In this document: piece by piece, positions 20,537 through 32,300 of the stretch
Layout of the letters: the number at the start of each line of letters is the position of its first letter
Position numbering within the stretch: position 1 is the stretch's first letter
NCBI GenBank assembly: GCA_025602905.1
Contig: JAHLKI010000023.1
Span: 186,001 to 250,000, forward strand
Direction of reading: 5' to 3'
Source: Phlyctochytrium arcticum
Taxonomy: Eukaryota; Chytridiomycota; Chytridiomycetes; Chytridiales; Chytridiaceae
Length of the DNA stretch: 64,000 nucleotides
Position numbers and translations under genes: made by a program
Notes under the pieces: generated by a model
Seen by the model: the letters and a program-made list of their open reading frames with translations, nothing else
Told to the model about the DNA's origin: nothing
Database searches by the model: none

Positions 20537-22782
20537 CTACGCGTGACCGTCCTGTACAGGGTGTTGTTGCTGGTGGTTATGTCGCTCAGCTTTCAAATGC
20601 GACAGGGCGCCGTCCCAATACCCACGAGCTCTCGCACTTTTAATGGCATCGCCAAAGCGGCCGATTTTCAAAGTACAACTGAGCCCGGGCCACGGAGAAT
20701 GGAACCCGGCACAAAAGACGACTGCGTCTCCTTGGTCCAGTCCCAGTTTTTGCACAGATACGGCTTGGAGAATATCGCGCTCGGCGCGGGCGTAGATTTG
20801 ATCCGTGTTCAAAACTTGGAATGTCACGCTGGTCTTACTCAATACCGTCGGAGCAACGACAGAAGATCCGCCCATAACGGGTGGTGCTGCTACGGGGGTA
20901 AGAGCGACGCCATCTCCCGCTGTGGGACTATGCTCAGCTTCTGTCGGTAATTCCTTGGTGGACAACGCAGGTCGGAGCGGGTGCGGCTTATGGCTGAGAA
21001 CTGGGGTTAGGATGGGGTACACGGCATAGACGAGAGCAAGGCGGGAAAAGAGGGACAGGGAGGACGTGACGGCAATGACGGGTCGCTTGGGGCGGCGCTT
21101 GGACACATAGATGGGCATGTCCCCACGGGTCGTGAATACAATGATACTGGCTGCCCGAGCCTATTGTGATGAGAATAAGTGTCAGTGGGTAACTCAGGGT
21201 AAAAGAGGGAGAGAAGATTTACCTCTTCAGCTGCTGCCACTGTTGCATCGGCGATAGGATTTGCGAAAGCACTAAACTCGGGAGTGGCACGCTCCAACGA
21301 CGGAATCACTTGAGGGTGCATGTAAATGTCGCCAGCTTCTGCCCGCTCACAAACGCTACTCATCTAACAAGTCATGATACTTAGTTACCGTAATCTCAGG
21401 AGCGTGGTCTGTAGGCGAGGGAAAACATACCATTTGTACGGTTTCGATGGGGAAATTGCCGGTAGCACATTCCGCAGAAAGCATGACGGCGTCGGTCCCA
21501 TCAAAGACGGCATTAGCGACATCGCTGACCTCGGCCCGAGTGGGGACGGGCGAGTTAATCATCGACTCTAGCATTTGCGTTGCCGTAATGACAGGTTTGC
21601 CTGCCGCGTAATCGATTAACACAACATACACGAGATGGTGCCGCTGCATCAGCTCATACATACCAGCCATATTTGTTTTGCGAATAAGCATTTTTTGGAT
21701 AACAGGGACTCTGGGTAGACTGATTTCCACACCCATGTCACCTCGGGCAACCATAATTCCATCGCCAACACGAATCAGCTCATCGATGACATCAAGTGCC
21801 TGGGGCTTTTCAATCTTGAGAATGATATGGGGCCGCCACAACTCTTCCAACTCATCAATCTCGCCGGCGCCGTTCTCCAGGGTATAAGTGTATCCGCGCC
21901 CGCCCGTAGACAGGTTGGCATCTTCCGCTTTCAATTTCTTAAACATGTCTTGCAGCTCCACAACATCTTCGGGACGTTGTACAAAGGACATGGCGACATA
22001 GTCTAGCCGCATTTTGAAAGCAAAGGCAGCATCCCGCTTGTCCTTTTCAGTCAGAGCAGGGACGTCCAGGCGAATATCGGGGACATTTACGCCTTTGTGC
22101 GATTTCAGGATTCCACCGACCAGAATATCACATTCAATCTCTATTTCAGAAATGCGGCGTGCGACTTTGATGGAAAGGTTTCCATCGTCGAGGAGAACGC
22201 GGTGACCAGGCTCCAGTTGACGGACCACCTCGGGAATCTTGGTAGTGATGACCCCGTCTGTTCCAGGTCCATCCGACACGACCAGTCTGACTTTACCCCC
22301 TGTCTTTAACTCAATGGTGGGGTTGGGCGTAAAGTCATTGCAGCGAATCTTGGGACCTCCCAAATCACCTATTACACACGAAAATGATGAGAACTCACGC
22401 GTTCATTTTAAGGAACGCGATGCTAGCAACTCACCCAATATACCAACAGGAATCTTTAGATCTTTGGACTGCTTTCGAATTTCATTCACAATTGGAGTCT
22501 GCGTGTTGGGGTCCTGCACATGGGAAAAGTTCAATCGGAATACATTGACACCTAGGACGCGATCATGAGCTCTCAATGCCTATGCATATAGTAATGCGAC
22601 GTTCCAAACATACCAGCAATAATCAGTTCTCGAATTTTGGGAACTGAAGCCGGTCCCAGAGTTCCCACAATCTTGGTTCTTCTTTTCTGTACTGGAGGAT
22701 TGATCCTTTCGGCGACCGGCGCCGTCACAGCACTGGTGAGGGTCGGCAGGATGCTGTTCAGGATGGCAGAGACGGGAGCCAT
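20537..22782 (-). CDS. PYK1: Pyruvate kinase
   Basis: Last glycolytic step, phosphoenolpyruvate + ADP to pyruvate + ATP, cytosolic. Six exons: 22782-22614, 22551-22435, 22368-21664, 21600-21431, 21363-21223, 21160-20537; 1926 nt, 641 aa, longer than the usual 480-530. Seen: [20 protein letters not shown] (made by splicing), GDLGGPKIR, the KIEKPQALD strand with catalytic Lys, ARGDMGVE near residue 300, [11 protein letters not shown], and [13 protein letters not shown]. The C-terminal allosteric domain carries an extra Pro/Ala-rich segment of about 50 residues (about 487-537) absent from ordinary fungal enzymes, and a long basic end. The gene symbol is the conventional fungal name. All introns are 62-67 bp and keep phase. 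Confidence 0.93.
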
Positions 22783-23098
22783 TTTGGAAGAGGTTTTCTG
22801 TTGGATTCAGCTAAGTTTCTATAGCTGTTGTTGATGGTTTTTAGACTAGATTGATCGTGTGAAGATGAGTGTTGCTTTTAGCTTTTGAAAGTCATTCACC
22901 CTCGCGTGGGCTTGTACGTCACAAGATTATTTGTCCAAAGAACCAACGACCGATTTTCTCCTTCATCAACCGATTTACATACCACATTCATTCATTTTAT
23001 AGCATCAAATAGGAAAAGCAAAACTCTAGGCACAGTACACACATCTTGAATCAGTGGCTACAGAAGTGGCTCTGGAGTTCAGCAAAAAAAAACAAAAG
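22783..23098. promoter_or_regulatory. Pyruvate kinase upstream region
   Basis: 316 bp between the pyruvate kinase start and the tRNA. No TATA box or other discrete element recognised. Confidence 0.35.
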
Positions 23099-23181
23099 TG
23101 ATGAGAGTGGGATTTGAACCCACGCCTCCGGAGAGATCAGGGCCTTAACCTGACGCCTTAGACCAACTCGGCCATCTCACC
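23099..23181 (-). tRNA. tRNA-Leu (AAG)
   Basis: 83 nt, class II. Seven-bp acceptor GGTGAGA/TCTCATC, discriminator A, D-arm GCCGAGTTGGTCTAAGGC, anticodon stem TCAGG/CCTGA with loop TTAAGGC (anticodon AAG), long variable arm, T-arm GTGGG-TTCAAAT-CCCAC. No intron. Followed on its own strand by CTTTTGTTTTTTTTT, a Pol III terminator. Identical copies at 45111-45193 and 61232-61314. Confidence 0.95.
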
Positions 23182-25078
23182 CATTTCGTGAAATCGGCCC
23201 TCGGATTTGCGGCTATAATGCTAGCAATTTCGATCACATTGGTAGTTTGGTCTTGAATTTTGATGTGGGTCGTCAGAAGCAGTCTCGGCGGCAGAATGAA
23301 GAGTGCAAAAGCTCGTCAAATGAAACGAGGGAGGACCGCAGAGGACTGGCTCAAATGCCAACCATAGAGCGGTAGCCGTGCAAAGGATGAGATGAGTGAG
23401 TATAAGCCCAGTCAAACATTTGTATGGCAGACACGAGACGTAGGACCTGGTTGACCAGGCAAATCACAACCTTTTGCTTGGCTAGTATTTACAAGCAACT
23501 CTTTCGCACAAAAGTTCTAACCGCTATATCCAACTTCTGGAATGATTCAACATCCAAGTTGAATCACTGTCCCAGGCAGATGTTCTCCTCAAGAGAGATT
23601 GTACAAAACATTTTTTGTAATTCATTTTTTTTCAACCAAAAGCGTTCGTAAGGAAGTTGTTTTTCTAGTTGAGAACCAATTCTGGATTCTGGTGTGCCCC
23701 GCAAAAACCTCATCAAAAAAGCGGCAAGGTCTGATGGCAAAGGGCAGACTAGAATCAGAAATGACCTCATATAGAAAACGTCGTAAAAATGCGAGTTGAA
23801 AAGTTGCGCCAAGAGCAAGATCCAAAGGGATAGATAGAAGTCAATCCTCAAATAGAAGAGGCTGTTTTGCTGCTGAAAGACAGGGCAGCCACCAGCATCG
23901 TCTATTTGATTCTTACTTCTATGAGTCCCTTGGGGTCAGCCAGTGTCTTGAGTTGGAAAGTTGAGTTGGAGGGGGGCTGGCAGGTCCTCCTTTTATAGCC
24001 CGTGGCCGAGCTCTGGTGGCTGCAAACATTTTGGCGGCGACCGTTTGTGACGGTGGGCAAAATCAGGGAACGAGAGCAAAAATGGCGATAAGACCGGCCG
24101 CTGGATCTCGCATCTCGATGCGCATGGGTGTTTGTTGTTTGTCTCGCTTTATCCGGCATATTAATCGGTGTATATTTAATGATGTTTAACCGAACGACCA
24201 TGTGGATTGTGGACCTTGAAGCATCGAAGAACGACGAAGATGTTGTTCATTTTTTTTATGAATCAGGAAAAAACATTTTTTTATGAAGTCTCGATCAAGC
24301 TGAATATGAGCACTTCAGTCGGGCCCGCTGCTCGAGTATGCCAGACATTCAGAGTATGTACTAGATCTATAGAGTAGCGCAGGAAAAATTATGCATCTGA
24401 TGGGGTTTGTGTTGGCAAGATGCAGGATCTGGACTCGATCAAATCATTAGGACAGCATCGTATTATTTTTGGAAAGTACTTATAGTGACTTGACTTTCCA
24501 CATTTACTCGAGTTTCCAGGTGCATAAGCTTCCCGGCCTTGAGAATCTCTAGCAAAACGAGACATTTGAGAAAATGAATTGGGTGAGATTTACAAGCGTG
24601 AGGAAAGATGCGGTACATTTCTGCGTGGGAGGTAATTTTCTGATCTACGATTCAAGCAAAGCGGGTAGCAGGAAAAATGAATATACAGTATGATGAAATA
24701 TATGGAGCTTGCAGGAAATGCCGGAATTTGCTCTGACAGATCCTACCGAGATCCTAGTGTCAAATCGGGAAGCGAAATGAGAGCATTATGGCTGCGCCTA
24801 ACCGTTCGGCTTTGTATATAGCAGTCTGGTCAAATTACAGTAGGTTTATATATGCAAGGCATTCGGTGGGTTTAACACGAATTTGGATCTATCAAGCCAT
24901 GTACCAGTGGTCAGTCAGCCAGCGAGAAGGATATCAGTGAGTACGTGCAGATTGATGGCGAGAGACATGATATTGCGGACGTCGAGAGACAGGATTGACG
25001 CAACTGAAGAGGTGCGTGATTTACTATATATTATGCGCTAATTCCGGAATAGTTTGCATGCGCGCAAAAGGTATTGGC
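23182..25078. other. Gene-poor left flank of the Crypton array
   Basis: About 1.9 kb with only short, unconvincing frames and several A/T-rich tracts. The last bases before the array read ATTGGC and then TACC. Confidence 0.5.
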
Positions 25079-28000
25079 TACCTAAAAAGTGTCCAGGACG
25101 CGCTCATTAAAGAACACATGACCTGTGAGCGGCTCACAACTAATTGATTCAATGGGCTTGTCACTGAGATCACAGACGCGCACTGATACTTTCAACTCCG
25201 CCAAACTCCGCTCGCTTGTTGGCCTTTCCTTTCTTTCCAGCATTGCTTTGCGACAAAGTCCTCACCCCCGTTCTTTTACCCATACTTTACACTCGTTCTC
25301 TTTCTACCTACCCCGTCATCATCTTTTGCTGTATCATAGGAGTTGATTTTATTCCGTAGCTGAATGTATGTGCTTGCTGGCGAGCTTTGTTTATAATTTC
25401 GGACAAACTTATTAATATACATCTGAATGCCATTTTAGCCTATCCATCATGCCACGAAGGGCCAGAAAGGTGCAGGGGGTTCCCCTGTATATGTACCATG
25501 AGATATCATTGACCGCAGAGGAAATTGCTGCATTATCTCCCGAAGACCATGCTCGCTACCTCGAACAACAGTCGGTAGCCTCTACCACTCGGCAAGCCAG
25601 ATCGACCAGAAACTCCAACACCGAAAAAGCATACTCTCGATGGCAGAGGGAATACATTCACTGGTGCGAGGGTACCGCGGCTGTTGGATGCATGGTCCAA
25701 AATGACGGCACACTTGGGTACCCTTTGGAGACCACGTTGGTAGGGACCAAGTGCAAGTCATTGGTATCGGGTCGAAAGCTGCATATGTTTCTCAAGGATT
25801 GCGTACTGGCGATGGGCAATCAGGCAAAGAATCGTGTCGGTTATGTGCCGGGAAATAAGAAGCAGAAGCAGAAAAACCAAAGGGCTGCCGTTCGTGCTAA
25901 TGCCGGCTCTCGCAGTGGCAGTGGTGTTGGCGCTGGTGTTGGAGGTAGTGGTAGCGGTAGTGGTAGCGGCAGTGGAGATGCTAGTGGTAGCGGTGGTGGT
26001 AGTGGTAGCGGCAGTGGAGATGCTAGTGGAATCGCTAGTGGAAGTGGAACACAGTTTACATACGAGATGGTGGATGATAAGGGGGAGCCTGGAACTTACA
26101 AAAAGAAAGGTGCTGACCACTCGGTACGGACTTCATTGAACCCAAAACCTAATCTACAATGACAGGACATCCTGAATTCGTGCAATATGAATTTGGAGCA
26201 ATTAAGATGGTCGTCAAGTCAGTCGTTGATTTGTGGAGCCTGCAGAAAGATCAAGGACTAATTTCAGATCAGTAAGTGATACTAGAGCATCTTATTGAGC
26301 CTTAATAGCCTGATCGCACATAACAGATCCCATCCGCATCCTCGTATCTCCCTGGTGAATGCCATCTTAGAACAAATGCAGGCCCAAAAGCAAAACCATG
26401 ATGACCGAACGTTTAAGGACAAAGGCATCAATGGAATTGTAGACCAGTATGATATAGCAGACGATCGCAAACTCAATGTCTTCTGGTGGAACTTACCCCA
26501 AACGGGGCTTCGTAATCGCGCTCACCACAACTGCCTCCGCGCGGTCATGCAACGTTCCCAGTTCATGAGACGCCTGAAACTCTCTGACATCGCATGCAAG
26601 GTTGTTAACGATGAGGGTGTCACTGAGTGTGACATTGCCGCATTCACATGCAACAAGTCTAAAACCAATACGGAAGCCAAGCGCGAGGACTATGCGTTCA
26701 TCCGTCACAAAGATATATTGCTGTGTCCATGGAATTCTATGGCGTTTTGGGTTTTCGAACGCTACGAGATCAATCAAGAGCAACCACCCAAGTGCGATGT
26801 CTCCGCGGAATGGTATGACATCTTTTTTATGAAGGTAGGGTCTTGGCAGATATGCATGTTCAAATCATCACGTTTTAACGTGTTTTTGCCAGCCTTCCGA
26901 TCAGCAACAGGCAGCGATGGCGACCCGCAAAAGAAAGCGCAAAGCAAAAGGGCCGGCAAGACAACCCATCATTATTGGAGTCTGGGATGGCGCGGATCCC
27001 GTGGAGGACGAAGACGACCAGGACGACCCGGAGGAAGAAGTAGGGATCACGTATGATACCCAGTACAATCTGCAACGCACTGCGCTGGACGCGTGCGGCG
27101 TTCTATCCTCCAAAGTAACTCACTGCTGCCGTAAATGGGCTGCAATGGAAAATGAGCGCAAGGGAGTCGACGGGGATCAGAATGGCCGAATGGGAGGTTG
27201 GGCGCGTGATGCCAAAAACGGAGCCTATACCACCGGCCTGCCCTATCAAGCCATCCGTGCGTTAGGAGACTTTCCAATTAATGGCATCTGCTTTTTTCTA
27301 GCTATAGCGGTGCCAGTCCCGCAAGAGCTTCTGCAGTCCATTTTCCCGTGGATTGAGGAGCTGGAGCAAAAATGCCATCAAGTTCACACCGAGAGTGCGG
27401 GCATGTTGGCTGCCCTAGGGTTTTTGCGATGCCTGAAGGCTTGCCGCAAGGTCATTTGCCAGGACGCGCCAACTTTGATGCAAATGTATCCGAATCACGC
27501 TATTTGGCAGCATAGCTTCTTTAAAAGTCCTGCTTTCCTGAGGTACAAGGATCACAACCTCCAGGTATCAGCAACTGCCGTCAACCCGAGAGATTCAACG
27601 TTTGCCGCCATCGCTCCCTTTCTTAACGACCGCCTCACCACCCAAGATCTGGCCATGAAAGTCATTGGCACAGACGTTGCACACACAGTCGAGCGGGTGC
27701 GTTATGCGAGTATAAGTCTTCTGTGAGATCCCTAGCTGACCCGGACTCTATACTCTTCTTATCAGATCGACCGTGTCGACACTCAGCTAGAACAGTTCCA
27801 GACCCGGCAGTCTACCTTGATTGGCACTACAGCCCGGCTGACGGACGCCATCCTCAACTTACAACAAACTGTCAATGCATACCATGCGATTCTGGTTGCG
27901 AGCGGTCGCACCCACACAACTGCAGCTGCCGACGTAGCCACGACCGTCATGTCGCAGATTGCAAGAAACACTGAGACGCATCTTCAGGGGAACCGCGAGG

Positions 28001-29317
28001 TCTATCAATCGCTGATGCGCCTCTTCCCACAGCCCAACTCAGCATCATCCACATCACAGTCCCAACTAAATGTTGGTCTTCAACCCCAACCCCAAGGAGG
28101 TAACAACGGCTGCCCTTGCATTCATGGTTCAGGTTGTTTTTAATTCTGTACAGCTTCTACGCAAGCAACGTCAGCTGGATCATCCGAAACTCGCGACAAT
28201 GCAATCGGAGCCGAGGCAGCAGCAGGTTCGTATTTTCACACCATTGTATCAAGCGGACAGCATATCACTGATTTTCAGCAGCTCAAGTAGAGCAGGTCCC
28301 CGTGCAGAAGCAATGCCGGACAATCAAAACGGTGACGGCCGCATGGACAGAGTATGAAGTTGGTCCTTCTGGTGGACTACCCTGCAAGGTTGCCTTGCGC
28401 TGTTCATTCTTATTTCTGCCAACCCTTGGGCTAACTTGTGTGCACAGGAGCTTGAAGACAAGTGGCAAGCGCGGTGGAGGAACAGTCCATCAGACCGACA
28501 GTTTTGGAGTAAGCGCAAGCCTCTCTACGATGCTGTGACGCGTTTAGCCTCGGCCACAGCTAGAAGCAATCTGCAAGCTGCCCAGCGTTTGGAGCAGGAG
28601 CGACTCGCGATACACATCAGGTTCATTTGCTTTGAGACGGACATTTAACTCGTAGCAGTTCTAACAATGCGATTATTGTTTTACTACAGATTAGGCCTCG
28701 GTACAGTAGCCCCGTCCCTGTCCAGGTTCCAAGCCATGTTGTTAGAGCAAGGCGATGATATTATCACCTATCTGACCACAAACTAATTATCTCTAGGCGG
28801 CGTACAGTCTTCTCCTTATCAGTTCGTTTGCAGCGTGGTTTTGTTCATAGTTCGTCTAGTTCCTTCTATTGATTGGCGTAGTTTCTCATTTTCCGTTCAT
28901 TTTTTGTCACATCTTTATTTATTTGTTATAGTTTTTCTTTATCAAAATGGTCTACCATCCTGCTAGATGCAACACTGAATCTTTACGAAGTAGTTTGAGT
29001 GGATAGCAGTGCATGTTCTTGCATATTGATGTTGGATACCCGGGCTCTCGACGCGTCTGCCAAAAATCCCCAGAAATTAAACGACATTCTGGCCACCGTA
29101 TACATGATACATACTACAAACAACTACCACCCAGTCTCATGTAATTCATGAATGACCCGTCCAGTAGTGTCTGTCTGGTATTTTATGTCCTCAATACGTG
29201 TAAAAGTCGATTTTGACCCGGATACTTTGAGGCTACCTAGTGGTTGTGACTGGAGACCCAGGATACTTTCAAAACAGGCCAAGGATACTTTCGCTCACAA
29301 GCAAAACAGGTCAAGGA
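25079..29317 (+). mobile_element. Crypton-type element, unit 1
   Basis: Autonomous-looking DNA transposon of the tyrosine-recombinase class: one intron-containing gene (25449-28786), about 370 bp of 5' and about 530 bp of 3' non-coding sequence, no terminal inverted repeats, no transposase DDE gene, 4-bp TACC at each edge. A perfect 13-bp palindrome GTGAGCGGCTCAC lies 46 bp inside the left edge (25125-25137). The right end has repeated GGATAC motifs. Cryptons are thought to move as excised circles that recombine with a short matching site. Confidence 0.85.
25449..28786 (+). CDS. Crypton tyrosine recombinase with GCR1_C domain (unit 1)
   Basis: Site-specific recombinase that would excise and integrate the element. 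Nine exons: 25449-26109, 26166-26271, 26327-26834, 26893-27696, 27766-28099, 28154-28225, 28279-28388, 28448-28620, 28690-28786; 2865 nt, 954 aa. All eight introns (53-69 bp) have GT-AG ends and preserve frame. Residues 1-80: core-binding-like domain with NTEKAYSRWQREYIHWC. About 155-205: Ser-Gly repeat linker. About 230-560: Ndc10/Crypton-type catalytic domain with a candidate Arg332 (MQRSQ), the THCCR box giving His502 and Arg505, and candidate nucleophile Tyr537 (NGAYTTGLP). About 690-760: helical. About 845-905: GCR1_C-type DNA-binding domain (TVTAAWTEYEVGPSGG ... RQFWSKRKPLYDAV). Active-site numbering is my alignment by eye. Confidence 0.88.
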
Positions 29318-29321
29318 TACC
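29220..29321 (+). repeat. Subterminal repeats at the right end of unit 1
   Basis: GGATACTTT occurs at 29220, 29261 and 29283, and GGATACC closes the unit at 29315-29321. A 19-bp repeat CAAAACAGGYCAAGGATAC is present at 29270-29288 and 29302-29320 with one mismatch. GGCTACC, identical to the chromosomal left edge, is at 29231-29237. These are candidate recombinase binding arms. The same set recurs 4,239 and 8,478 bp further on. Confidence 0.6.
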
Positions 29322-32300
29322 TAAAAAGTGTCCAGGACGCGCTCATTAAAGAACACATGACCTGTGAGCGGCTCACAACTAATTGATTCAATGGGCTTGT
29401 CACTGAGATCACAGACGCGCACTGATACTTTCAACTCCGCCAAACTCCGCTCGCTTGTTGGCCTTTCCTTTCTTTCCAGCATTGCTTTGCGACAAAGTCC
29501 TCACCCCCGTTCTTTTACCCATACTTTACACTCGTTCTCTTTCTACCTACCCCGTCATCATCTTTTGCTGTATCATAGGAGTTGATTTTATTCCGTAGCT
29601 GAATGTATGTGCTTGCTGGCGAGCTTTGTTTATAATTTCGGACAAACTTATTAATATACATCTGAATGCCATTTTAGCCTATCCATCATGCCACGAAGGG
29701 CCAGAAAGGTGCAGGGGGTTCCCCTGTATATGTACCATGAGATATCATTGACCGCAGAGGAAATTGCTGCATTATCTCCCGAAGACCATGCTCGCTACCT
29801 CGAACAACAGTCGGTAGCCTCTACCACTCGGCAAGCCAGATCGACCAGAAACTCCAACACCGAAAAAGCATACTCTCGATGGCAGAGGGAATACATTCAC
29901 TGGTGCGAGGGTACCGCGGCTGTTGGATGCATGGTCCAAAATGACGGCACACTTGGGTACCCTTTGGAGACCACGTTGGTAGGGACCAAGTGCAAGTCAT
30001 TGGTATCGGGTCGAAAGCTGCATATGTTTCTCAAGGATTGCGTACTGGCGATGGGCAATCAGGCAAAGAATCGTGTCGGTTATGTGCCGGGAAATAAGAA
30101 GCAGAAGCAGAAAAACCAAAGGGCTGCCGTTCGTGCTAATGCCGGCTCTCGCAGTGGCAGTGGTGTTGGCGCTGGTGTTGGAGGTAGTGGTAGCGGTAGT
30201 GGTAGCGGCAGTGGAGATGCTAGTGGTAGCGGTGGTGGTAGTGGTAGCGGCAGTGGAGATGCTAGTGGAATCGCTAGTGGAAGTGGAACACAGTTTACAT
30301 ACGAGATGGTGGATGATAAGGGGGAGCCTGGAACTTACAAAAAGAAAGGTGCTGACCACTCGGTACGGACTTCATTGAACCCAAAACCTAATCTACAATG
30401 ACAGGACATCCTGAATTCGTGCAATATGAATTTGGAGCAATTAAGATGGTCGTCAAGTCAGTCGTTGATTTGTGGAGCCTGCAGAAAGATCAAGGACTAA
30501 TTTCAGATCAGTAAGTGATACTAGAGCATCTTATTGAGCCTTAATAGCCTGATCGCACATAACAGATCCCATCCGCATCCTCGTATCTCCCTGGTGAATG
30601 CCATCTTAGAACAAATGCAGGCCCAAAAGCAAAACCATGATGACCGAACGTTTAAGGACAAAGGCATCAATGGAATTGTAGACCAGTATGATATAGCAGA
30701 CGATCGCAAACTCAATGTCTTCTGGTGGAACTTACCCCAAACGGGGCTTCGTAATCGCGCTCACCACAACTGCCTCCGCGCGGTCATGCAACGTTCCCAG
30801 TTCATGAGACGCCTGAAACTCTCTGACATCGCATGCAAGGTTGTTAACGATGAGGGTGTCACTGAGTGTGACATTGCCGCATTCACATGCAACAAGTCTA
30901 AAACCAATACGGAAGCCAAGCGCGAGGACTATGCGTTCATCCGTCACAAAGATATATTGCTGTGTCCATGGAATTCTATGGCGTTTTGGGTTTTCGAACG
31001 CTACGAGATCAATCAAGAGCAACCACCCAAGTGCGATGTCTCCGCGGAATGGTATGACATCTTTTTTATGAAGGTAGGGTCTTGGCAGATATGCATGTTC
31101 AAATCATCACGTTTTAACGTGTTTTTGCCAGCCTTCCGATCAGCAACAGGCAGCGATGGCGACCCGCAAAAGAAAGCGCAAAGCAAAAGGGCCGGCAAGA
31201 CAACCCATCATTATTGGAGTCTGGGATGGCGCGGATCCCGTGGAGGACGAAGACGACCAGGACGACCCGGAGGAAGAAGTAGGGATCACGTATGATACCC
31301 AGTACAATCTGCAACGCACTGCGCTGGACGCGTGCGGCGTTCTATCCTCCAAAGTAACTCACTGCTGCCGTAAATGGGCTGCAATGGAAAATGAGCGCAA
31401 GGGAGTCGACGGGGATCAGAATGGCCGAATGGGAGGTTGGGCGCGTGATGCCAAAAACGGAGCCTATACCACCGGCCTGCCCTATCAAGCCATCCGTGCG
31501 TTAGGAGACTTTCCAATTAATGGCATCTGCTTTTTTCTAGCTATAGCGGTGCCAGTCCCGCAAGAGCTTCTGCAGTCCATTTTCCCGTGGATTGAGGAGC
31601 TGGAGCAAAAATGCCATCAAGTTCACACCGAGAGTGCGGGCATGTTGGCTGCCCTAGGGTTTTTGCGATGCCTGAAGGCTTGCCGCAAGGTCATTTGCCA
31701 GGACGCGCCAACTTTGATGCAAATGTATCCGAATCACGCTATTTGGCAGCATAGCTTCTTTAAAAGTCCTGCTTTCCTGAGGTACAAGGATCACAACCTC
31801 CAGGTATCAGCAACTGCCGTCAACCCGAGAGATTCAACGTTTGCCGCCATCGCTCCCTTTCTTAACGACCGCCTCACCACCCAAGATCTGGCCATGAAAG
31901 TCATTGGCACAGACGTTGCACACACAGTCGAGCGGGTGCGTTATGCGAGTATAAGTCTTCTGTGAGATCCCTAGCTGACCCGGACTCTATACTCTTCTTA
32001 TCAGATCGACCGTGTCGACACTCAGCTAGAACAGTTCCAGACCCGGCAGTCTACCTTGATTGGCACTACAGCCCGGCTGACGGACGCCATCCTCAACTTA
32101 CAACAAACTGTCAATGCATACCATGCGATTCTGGTTGCGAGCGGTCGCACCCACACAACTGCAGCTGCCGACGTAGCCACGACCGTCATGTCGCAGATTG
32201 CAAGAAACACTGAGACGCATCTTCAGGGGAACCGCGAGGTCTATCAATCGCTGATGCGCCTCTTCCCACAGCCCAACTCAGCATCATCCACATCACAGTC

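Noticed and set aside
20537..22782. 34-bp first intron in pyruvate kinase (acceptor at ATGCATAG)
   Set aside because: It gives a stop soon after the joint; the acceptor at CCTAG (22552) restores the conserved NVFRLNFSH and gives a normal 62-bp intron.
25125..25346. 73-codon frame at the start of each Crypton unit
   Set aside because: It opens with GTG, has no motif, lies in the likely 5' leader, and a possible leader intron (GTATGT at 25365 to TTTTAG at 25438) follows it.
25758..26139. Overlapping frames in both strands across the Ser-Gly repeat
   Set aside because: The GGTAGTGGTAGCGG-type repeats are open in several frames. Only the frame continuing through all nine exons is credible.
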